Origin: an uncultured Planctomycetaceae bacterium
GTDB lineage: Bacteria > Planctomycetota > Planctomycetia > Pirellulales > Pirellulaceae
Length of the DNA stretch: 20,444 nucleotides
Reading direction: 5' to 3'
NCBI GenBank assembly: GCA_903927685.1
Contig: CAIYOB010001179.1
Coordinates: 1-20,444, forward strand
Shown here piece by piece: positions 15,054 to 20,444 of the stretch. The translations under genes were made by a program, and so were the position numbers. Within the stretch, counting starts at the first letter, position 1, and every line of letters starts with the position of its first letter. Under the pieces are notes generated by a model. The model had not been told where the DNA came from. It saw only the letters and a list, made by a program, of their open reading frames with translations, and did no database searches.

Positions 15054-17456
15054 TCACCCTCCTACGGTCACCAGCGTCTTTTCGATGGCATTGCCAGCCG
15101 GGTCGAGCAGCACCAGGAATGAGGCGGTGCCTTCGCGGGAATCCTTGTCGGCCTTCACGACCAGCGACACCGTCCCGTCTTTTCCGACCGTCCGTACTTC
15201 ATCCGCCAGCGACGTTGCCGGGTCTGCGGCCTTGTCCCGCAGATCCAACTTGCAGCCTTCGAACTGGCCGTCCACCTTGATCTTGCACCGCAAGCCGACC
15301 CATTTGTACGACTCGATCCTTGCCGAGACCTGTGGCTGCCTGCCAGCTTGAACGGCAAGCTGTGGCACCACGCACTCCTGCAAGCTCAGGCCTCCGTGGT
15401 TGTACTCTTGACCCGCGATGAAGCTGTCGATTCCGGGCGGGCAGGCAATCCTGACGTCTTCCCCCCAATGCCACGAGAAACAAGGCAACTGCACCGTGGC
15501 GGAGGATTTGACCACGGCACATCGACCCCAGCGGGTAGCGGTCAGGTACTTGGGCAGGTCCGTCTTGGGCAGCCCCTTGGGCAACAGCAGCCACCCGTGA
15601 TCCGTCACGATCCGGACCTCTCGCCAACCCGCCGCCAGGAGCGATTCGACCCGCTGCACCAAGCCCCCGATCAGCTCCGGAATGCGGCGGGCCAGCCCGA
15701 TGCCTTCGTGGTGGCCGGTGTCGTCCACATTGCCGAATTCGGCCCAGGCTCGTCCTTTCGGTTTGCCCACGTCGTCGGAGTCTAGGACTTGATAACCGTC
15801 ATCTTCGAGCAGCTTGCGGAAGCGGGCCGTCGTTAGTTCCGTATAGTCATCACGCTCCGCGTGATGGCCTTCGTCACGCGGAGCGTGACGGCTACTTTCG
15901 TCCTGGGCCACACACGGTCGAAAATCCTCGCCCACGGTGGTCCCCTCGATTCTGACCGCCACGGGCGAGACCGCCGGCTTGCCCGTGTCGGTGACCGAGG
16001 GCAATGCGGCGAACTGGTGCAGAACCGCAACCGGTCCCAGCTTCGCTTCCAGAGCGTCCTTCAGTTTCTGCCCCACGTCATACCGCAGTCCGTCCGTGAA
16101 CAGGATGCACGTGCCTGCGGGTACGGCTTCCAGCCGTGGCACACTTCGCCCCGGCAGCGGCTCCTGCGCGACTCGCTGCTGGAACAGTTCCGCGGCATCC
16201 CGCAGCCAGGGCGAATAGACGGGGGCGATGGCCGCACACACGGCCTCGCGGTCCTGCGGGTGCGACACGGCATTCAGGGCGTCCAGCACCGCCGCGTCCG
16301 CCTGCCAGCCGCTGTCGGTATAGACCCGCACCAGGTCGGCGGTCGTCGCCCCGGACAGCGGCGTTTGCGTGATTTCCGCGAGTTTGTCCAAGTGCTGAAT
16401 GGCGTTGGCCAGCGGCGCCAGGTTCAGCTTGGCCCACACCCAATCCCGCCGCTGTCGGTGGTTCTTTTCCAGATCGAGCAAGGTCTTGCGGGCCTCGCCA
16501 TCAGGCTGAGAAGTCAGCTTCAGCAATGCTTGCCGCAGGGCGGTTTCATCGGACTCGTTGTCCTGCGGCCAGGACTCGACGCGGAGCGACTCGAACAACG
16601 ACAGCGCGGCCCCTTGCGGCTTGGCTCGGCGGAGCTGTTCGATCAGGCCGGGGTACCGGCTAGGCGCCGACGCAAATCGCTTCCACGCCGCCTTCCAGGA
16701 TGTCTTTTCCTGCAAGCCCAGCTTCTCGGCCCCGACCAAAGGGCCGTCTCGGGTCGCGTCGAAGCCGTAGGTCTTCAGGCAATCGCTGCACATGGTCTCC
16801 CAGCGGTCGCTGGCCCAATGTTCCCTGGTGTCCTCCGGGGCCGACAGCCAGGTGAGCAGGTCGTCCACCGGATCGTCACTGATCAGCAGGTGGAAGAACG
16901 TGCTGTTCAGTTCCCCGGTCGCCGCCTTGGCTTGGAGATCGGCGACGGAGACATCCACGAGCTTGTCAATCGACCGTCGAATCGCGGTGGCCGTCGCCTG
17001 ATCCTTGGCGATCTTGAGTTGCAGGCCGCCGTGGTTCGTCTGGAGAAACGCGGTGATGGTCCAGTCCTTGCCGTTGACCTGCGACCAGAACACGCCCCGG
17101 TACTGCAATTCAGCCAGCGGCTTCAGTTCGTTCGGGCATTCCTCGGTGGCTCGCAGCGTGGCGCGACTGACGCCCGGCAGGTAGATGATCGGCACGGAGC
17201 CGGGCGCCCAAGCCACGTCAGGGATCTTCCCCGCCAAGACACAGCGCAGCCAGATCGCCGGGCCCGTCCGCGTGGACTTGTCATACCCACCGAACACCAG
17301 GAAATGCGGCAGCAACGTGCGGAGCCGGGGCACAAGCCGTTCCCATTCCCGCCGTTCATCGGTCCACAGGACGGCGGCGGGTGCGACGGCGTCGTTCTGG
17401 TTGTACTCGGCGGCCTTCTGGATCGCGGCCAGCAAGGCGTGGAGGAGGGTTGTCAT
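15054..17456 (-). CDS. pglZ: BREX alkaline-phosphatase-superfamily protein PglZ
   Basis: The product has 800 residues, full length for PglZ. The N-terminal 440 residues are helical and family-specific (TGPAIWLRCVLAGKIPDVAW and IIYLPGVSRATLRATEECPN are characteristic). The PglZ domain follows: TCILFTDGLRYDVGQKL with Asp455 (metal), LPSVTDTGKPAVSP with Thr489/Thr491 near the expected nucleophile, and RIVTDHGWLLLPKGLPKTDL with Asp619/His620 (metal). It is an essential BREX component thought to act as a nuclease or phosphatase with PglX. Residues about 521-538 (SSRHAPRDEGHHAERDDY) come from an in-frame palindromic insertion between conserved segments. The start at 17456 is within a heptamer run with no clear Shine-Dalgarno. 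It follows the 101-aa gene and precedes vapBC. Confidence 0.95.
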   Translation of the reverse strand: MTTLLHALLAAIQKAAEYNQNDAVAPAAVLWTDERREWERLVPRLRTLLPHFLVFGGYDKSTRTGPAIWLRCVLAGKIPDVAWAPGSVPIIYLPGVSRATLRATEECPNELKPLAELQYRGVFWSQVNGKDWTITAFLQTNHGGLQLKIAKDQATATAIRRSIDKLVDVSVADLQAKAATGELNSTFFHLLISDDPVDDLLTWLSAPEDTREHWASDRWETMCSDCLKTYGFDATRDGPLVGAEKLGLQEKTSWKAAWKRFASAPSRYPGLIEQLRRAKPQGAALSLFESLRVESWPQDNESDETALRQALLKLTSQPDGEARKTLLDLEKNHRQRRDWVWAKLNLAPLANAIQHLDKLAEITQTPLSGATTADLVRVYTDSGWQADAAVLDALNAVSHPQDREAVCAAIAPVYSPWLRDAAELFQQRVAQEPLPGRSVPRLEAVPAGTCILFTDGLRYDVGQKLKDALEAKLGPVAVLHQFAALPSVTDTGKPAVSPVAVRIEGTTVGEDFRPCVAQDESSRHAPRDEGHHAERDDYTELTTARFRKLLEDDGYQVLDSDDVGKPKGRAWAEFGNVDDTGHHEGIGLARRIPELIGGLVQRVESLLAAGWREVRIVTDHGWLLLPKGLPKTDLPKYLTATRWGRCAVVKSSATVQLPCFSWHWGEDVRIACPPGIDSFIAGQEYNHGGLSLQECVVPQLAVQAGRQPQVSARIESYKWVGLRCKIKVDGQFEGCKLDLRDKAADPATSLADEVRTVGKDGTVSLVVKADKDSREGTASFLVLLDPAGNAIEKTLVTVGG
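15848..15890. repeat. Double palindrome (REP-like) inserted in frame in pglZ
   Basis: Two 19-bp perfect hairpins lie 5 bp apart. They are CATCACGC-TCC-GCGTGATG (15848-15866) and CGTCACGC-GGA-GCGTGACG (15872-15890). Each has an 8-bp stem and 3-nt loop, and the two are near reverse complements of each other (2 differences). On the coding strand they encode RHAPRDEGHHAERDD of PglZ. I saw no second copy in this window. Confidence 0.8.
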
Positions 17457-17480
17457 TGGTCCGTCGTCATTAGTCAGTAG
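17453..17480 (-). repeat. Four tandem heptamers bridging the 101-aa gene and pglZ
   Basis: On the minus strand the units are CTACTGA, CTAATGA, CGACGGA and CCAATGA. The stop codon TGA of the upstream 101-aa gene (17474-17476) is inside the first unit and the ATG of pglZ (17454-17456) is inside the last. The units match the heptamer family in pglX in period and in the terminal GA. Confidence 0.6.
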
Positions 17481-17779
17481 GTTTGTTTCATTCGGGGTCG
17501 TTTGGGGCAGCGTTGCAGCGCTCGCCGCGCCTTGGATTGGAGGATCCCAAGCGTCTGGCCGACGCGGATGTAGTTGGTCAGCTCTTCGTCTTCATCCGCC
17601 GTCAGCTCGCCGACCTGGTTTTTGGTCGCCAAGGCATTCATGCGCACGCGATCCGTCGCGCTGAAACTTAGCCGTAAAATGGCGTGAGCCGCCTCTGTGG
17701 TGAAATCTGACTGGTCGGCGTCCACGATGCGGCGCAGAATCGCCATTTCGCTGACGGACGATGCACGTGCGGTGCTCAT
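17474..17779 (-). CDS. Small conserved hypothetical protein (101 aa)
   Basis: The product has 101 residues and no membrane segment or signal. It starts MSTARASSVSEMAILRRIVD and continues TTEAAHAILRLSFSATDRVR, MNALATKNQVGELTADEDEE and LTNYIRVGQTLGILQSKARR. It is probably all-helical. It resembles a widespread small protein often found directly before HNH or PIN genes in planctomycetes and related bacteria (from memory of the pattern, not a search), but no such partner follows here. The start at 17779 is preceded by AGGAG at 8 nt; an in-frame ATG at 17806 lacks a ribosome site. Its stop lies in the heptamer run before pglZ. The function is unknown; an antitoxin-like role is a guess from context. 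Confidence 0.75.
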   Translation of the reverse strand: MSTARASSVSEMAILRRIVDADQSDFTTEAAHAILRLSFSATDRVRMNALATKNQVGELTADEDEELTNYIRVGQTLGILQSKARRALQRCPKRPRMKQTY

Positions 17780-17842
17780 TGCGATTCTCCTGACTTGCCC
17801 CTTCATGCCTTGGCCCCTTTTCTTGCAGCCCGTGCCGTCACT

Positions 17843-17890
17843 TCATCCGAATTTCTTACGATGCACGTCGTGGATGCGATCGCCGGTCAG
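17843..17890 (-). pseudogene. Fragment resembling the pglX C-terminal coding end
   Basis: Read on the minus strand, 15 codons give LTGDRIHDVHRKKFG then TGA. The pglX tail at 18606-18640 encodes VGDRVNDVHLIGSE. The DNA at 17861-17885 matches 18610-18634 at 23 of 25 positions, in the same orientation and frame. It begins on the stop codon of the DUF5615 gene. It looks like a leftover or duplicated pglX end on the far side of the DUF433/DUF5615 pair. Confidence 0.45.
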
Positions 17891-18246
17891 GGCAGGGTGA
17901 GGGGGCGAACTCGGACTTTGTTCTCAGTAATCACGATGAATCGTCCGCGGGGATTTGCCTGGACCACCGACCACACCGCTTGAAGACGGGACAACATGTC
18001 GGAAACCGGCACGTCATCCAGCCGCAGCAGCACGATACCGTGGCTGGTGAGCCGGTCGCGAAACACCAACTCGCCAAAATCCTTATCGGAGGTCAAAATG
18101 AGGCGCCGTTCCTGATCGGCCCGCGTCACCCATTCGGCGTCCGGCGCCCCGGGTCGGGCCTCCGCGGCGAACAAGACATCATGCCCCGTGTTCCGTAGCC
18201 AGCCAACAATATCCCTCGGCACGTTTTCATCCGCGAGAATCTTCAT
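17887..18246 (-). CDS. DUF5615 PIN-like toxin candidate
   Basis: The product has 119 residues. The opening MKILADENVPRDIVGWLRNT with Asp6/Glu7, and RRLILTSDKDFGELVF with Asp54 and Asp56, are the hallmark acidic motifs of DUF5615, a PIN-like nuclease family that forms toxin-antitoxin pairs with DUF433 proteins. The middle motif GAPDAEWVTRADQE also fits. The length is normal and no key residue is missing. The start at 18246 has no clear Shine-Dalgarno but lies only 12 bp after the DUF433 stop, consistent with coupled expression. It is located between pglX and pglZ on the BREX operon strand. Family membership is secure; toxicity is inferred. Confidence 0.92.
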   Translation of the reverse strand: MKILADENVPRDIVGWLRNTGHDVLFAAEARPGAPDAEWVTRADQERRLILTSDKDFGELVFRDRLTSHGIVLLRLDDVPVSDMLSRLQAVWSVVQANPRGRFIVITENKVRVRPLTLP

Positions 18247-18258
18247 GGGTCGGACGCA

Positions 18259-18489
18259 TCACTGGTAAATCGATTCATCCATCGTCACCACATCGGCGGC
18301 GAACATCATCGCTGCTCGAATGTGCTCCGGCCTTAACGTGGGGTACTGATCGAGCAGTTCCTGGTGAGTCATGCCTGCCCCGATTTGCTTCAGGAGGAAC
18401 TCGACGGTCAGCCGCGTGCCTTTGAATACCGGCTTGCCCGCCATCACCTCTTTGCGCTCTTCGATGTAGTCTTGCCATCTAATTCTCAT
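18259..18489 (-). CDS. DUF433 antitoxin candidate
   Basis: The product has 76 residues, the usual size for DUF433. It contains ERKEVMAGKPVFKGTRLTVE, the diagnostic G-K-P-x-x-x-G-T-R motif, followed by a helix-turn-helix-like FLLKQIGAGMTHQELLDQYP and LRPEHIRAAMMFAADVV. DUF433 proteins are paired with DUF5615 PIN-like proteins as DNA-binding antitoxins. GAGAG lies upstream of the ATG at 18489. It begins 45 bp after the pglX stop and 12 bp before the DUF5615 gene on the same strand, so it can be read from the BREX transcript. The family call is strong. Confidence 0.93.
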   Translation of the reverse strand: MRIRWQDYIEERKEVMAGKPVFKGTRLTVEFLLKQIGAGMTHQELLDQYPTLRPEHIRAAMMFAADVVTMDESIYQ

Positions 18490-18534
18490 GGATTGGCTCT
18501 CTCGCTGAACAATGTGATGCCCACACGGGCAACT

Positions 18535-19200
18535 CTATTCTAGCGTTTCAACCCGTGGTTCGTCATTGGACCTGTTTTTCTGCGCGACTTGCTTCTCGCT
18601 GCCGATCAAATGCACGTCGTTGACGCGATCGCCGACGAACTTCTGGCCGTCCCAGAACCAGGGGTACTCGTCGCGGTCCCGCTCCGGCTCGCGGCCGCGG
18701 TCTTGGGTCCATTTGATGTTGGGGTTTTTCCGCAGCACGCCGGCTTGGACGAACGGGCGGATGTTCATCCGCACGCCGTCGTTCAGGTCCGGGTTCCAGC
18801 CGATGGCTTGCTGGGACAGCGGCTTCCAGCGGACGAAGATGTCGTACGGCGGTTCGCCGGCCAGGATCAGCTTCAGCTTGTCCTGCAACGCCTGGGCGGC
18901 GGCCAGCCGCAGGTCGGCGCCGGGCTTGCCCGCCCGCGCGTCGTCGGCCTGGGCGCGGATCCAGTCGCCCAGGTAGGCGTACGTCAGACTCTCCAGCCGG
19001 CCATGATCCAGCAGGTGGTAGTTCACCAGGCACGCGAAACCGTCCTTGCGGCCGTCCCAGATGTGCCAGAGGAACGGCCGGTTGTGGAACCGCTTGCAGT
19101 GCTGCTCGAAGAAGCCGTTCCGCAGCCAGTCGTCGACGCTCGTGCCCGGCTTGCAGCCGGCGGCGGAGAGTAGCTTGTGGATGTTGTCAGTTGTCCGTGG
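18535..19200 (-). pseudogene. pglX: pglX 3' part, detached from its N-terminal part by a heptamer array
   Basis: This open stretch of about 221 codons encodes the conserved C-terminal domain of BREX PglX. Its landmarks are SVDDWLRNGFFEQHCKRFHN, RPFLWHIWDGRKDGF, VNYHLLDHGRLESLTYAYLG, PPYDIFVRWKPLSQQAIGWN, PDLNDGVRMNIRPFVQAGVL, YPWFWDGQKFVGDRVNDVHL. It has no proper start and is in a different frame (+1/-1) from the upstream part, with a TGA at 19201-19203 closing its own frame in the array. A GTG at 19026 could restart translation, but the resulting peptide would lack any catalytic part. The residues themselves look fully conserved, so the break seems recent. Confidence 0.85.
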
Positions 19201-19303
19201 TCAGTTGTCCGTGGTCAGTTGTCCGTTGTTGGTGGTTGGTGGTTGGTGGTGGGGGCTCCTCTCTCCGGCAACTGACAACTGACAACTGACATTTGACAAC
19301 TGA
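19187..19303. repeat. Inverted heptanucleotide repeat array inside pglX
   Basis: The array has period 7 throughout. On the plus strand the right block is CAACTGA x3, CATTTGA, CAACTGA (19269-19303). A 19-bp spacer (19250-19268) separates it from nine units in the opposite orientation (19187-19249). Read on the minus strand these are CCACCAA x3, CAACGGA, CAACTGA, CCACGGA, CAACTGA, CCACGGA, CAACTGA. The two blocks can pair through CAACTGA. The three minus-strand CAACTGA units are 14 bp apart, so their TGAs (19215-17, 19201-03, 19187-89) fall one in each reading frame. Confidence 0.9.
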
Positions 19304-20444
19304 CATTCAGCAATTCCTGAAGCCGCTCGGCGGCGGGCGGCTCGCCGCGGACCGAGGGGATCGGGACCAGGCCGTCGCAGTCGGCCAGCCCTTCCAGGCC
19401 GTCCGGACCCAACGCCGGACAGTCCGGGAAACTCGACCCCGTCTGCCGCGGCCAGCGATATCCCAACAACCGCGCCACCGCCACCTGCAACGGATCGTCC
19501 GAACCCGCCGGATTCCCGTCAAATAACCACTGCGTCGGATCGCTCGAATACGGCTTCGGCAAGCCGTCGGGGTATTTTTCTTGAGCGACCTTTTGCCAGT
19601 GGGGGAGGTCGAAAGATGCTTTGGCGAAAGTGGCGTTCGTCACGTTCATCTTCTGATCGATTCGCCGGACCGCTTCGAAGAAGTGTGGGGATGAGCAAAA
19701 CGCCCAGAGTGCAGGCAATGACGAATCATCCTTCACAGACAGCACGCAAGCATTGCTGTCAAAAAGATGGCCCTGGTAAAGAGTGCAGGGAAGGGATCGC
19801 ATTTGGCTCACGGCAACTCCCTGTTTGCCCCATGCGGAATTCCCGCGCCGGTCCGAATCGTGCAGTCGATCCTTTAATTCCACTGCCAGTTTTCGCAACT
19901 GACCGCTCCCGTTCTCCCAAAAAACGACGTGCTCACGGCCACCAAACGCAATTGTGTTTTCGACTGTGCTCTGCAACGGCTCCCATCCGTCGGCCAGCGT
20001 AGGAATCTCCCAAGAAACGCAGATGAATCTTGGGGAATCGCCGTTCAAAATCCCAACGTACGAATCGACCATCGTCGATAGTGCTGTAAGTCCCTGCGCA
20101 GTATCGAGAGTTATCCTGGCATCTGGGTTTTCCAATTGCAGTTTCTGCCCGACGGTCACGACCGATTTCTCGCGGAGTACCGCGGCTTTGTCGGCGGCGG
20201 TCTTTTCCTCAGATGCATCCAGGCCAGCAAAGGCCTGCCCGTCAGCCGGCGGCTGACACGTCAGCGTCAGCAAAGCCACGTTGACTACCTCGCCGCTGAT
20301 GGTTTCGAAGGCTCGTGGTCCGAGCCTCGCGACGACGTTCCACGACACCCCTTCCAGCAGCCGCTTGCGGAGCTTCTTGTACGTGCCGAGGAACAGCCAG
20401 TTCTGAGGCGTGACGAGGGCGACGGTGCCGTGGGACGGATTGGC
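19215..20444 (-). pseudogene. pglX: pglX 5' part: BREX adenine-specific DNA methyltransferase, truncated (5' end off the right edge)
   Basis: The frame is open to the right edge, 409 codons in view. The segment TVALVTPQNWLFLGTYKKLR followed by SWNVVARLGPRAFETISGEV is the signature that follows the methyltransferase core in PglX; the NPPY/F catalytic motif should lie just outside the window. Later parts (GKQGVAVSQMRSLPCTLYQG; NATFAKASFDLPHWQKVAQE) fit the specificity region. PglX methylates host DNA (N6-adenine) in BREX and is also needed for exclusion. After AAERLQELLN the protein runs into the heptamer array, adds about 30 foreign residues (VSCQMSVVSCQLPERGAPTT and more) and stops at 19215. 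It would lack its last ~220 residues. A GTG at 20348 is not the true start. Confidence 0.88.

Noticed and set aside
15861..17480. Plus-strand open frame (539 codons) opposite pglZ
   Set aside because: PglZ is unmistakable on the minus strand; the opposite frame has no motifs and begins inside the palindromic insertion.
19187..19303. CRISPR array
   Set aside because: The units are 7 bp with no unique spacers of 26-40 bp and no cas genes nearby; it is a simple heptamer array.
19215..20348. A complete stand-alone 377-aa gene starting at GTG 20348
   Set aside because: The frame stays open to the window edge and the upstream residues (TVALVTPQNWLFLGTYKKLR) are conserved PglX sequence, so the GTG is internal.

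Overview
The window is GC-rich, densely coding bacterial DNA that looks like Planctomycetota (Pirellulales-like). Supporting signs are an ECF sigma factor coupled to a membrane Hanks-type Ser/Thr kinase, a squalene-oxidase-repeat secreted protein, a CxxCH plus FG-GAP exported protein, a Tat-exported sugar isomerase-like protein, and dispersed palindromic and heptamer repeats. No rRNA, tRNA, CRISPR array or transposase gene was seen.

Left part (1-11754) is chromosomal background. It holds a partial alpha/alpha-toroid repeat protein, groES, a DUF4870 membrane protein, a divergent pair (a lipoyl-like single-domain protein without the usual lysine, then a cytochrome-motif/FG-GAP protein), a GH43 arabinanase-like enzyme and panB. 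A four-gene minus-strand operon follows: CPFC lipoprotein, FtsX/MacB-like permease, ECF sigma factor, Ser/Thr kinase. The last of this part is a plus-strand TIM-barrel protein of the sugar phosphate isomerase/epimerase family.

Middle (11755-12204) is a scar. Two consecutive degraded minus-strand genes are each broken by one in-frame TAA, and the first is cut off a few bases from the end of brxL. This looks like the left edge of a defence island.

Right part (12205-20444) is the 3' half of a type 1-like BREX phage-defence operon on the minus strand, in the order pglX - pglZ - brxL. brxA/brxB/brxC would be expected beyond the right edge. The operon carries extra cargo: a DUF433/DUF5615 toxin-antitoxin-like pair and a 101-aa unknown between pglX and pglZ, and a VapBC-like pair between pglZ and brxL.

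The most unusual signal is a family of 7-bp repeats (CAACTGA, CCACGGA, CCACCAA and relatives). A 117-bp array of them splits pglX and puts a TGA in all three reading frames. Short runs of the same family lead directly into the start codons of pglZ and brxL, neither of which has a clear Shine-Dalgarno. A double palindrome is also inserted in frame inside pglZ. As it stands pglX encodes a protein lacking its C-terminal ~220 residues, so the BREX system is either decaying or switchable by repeat rearrangement.
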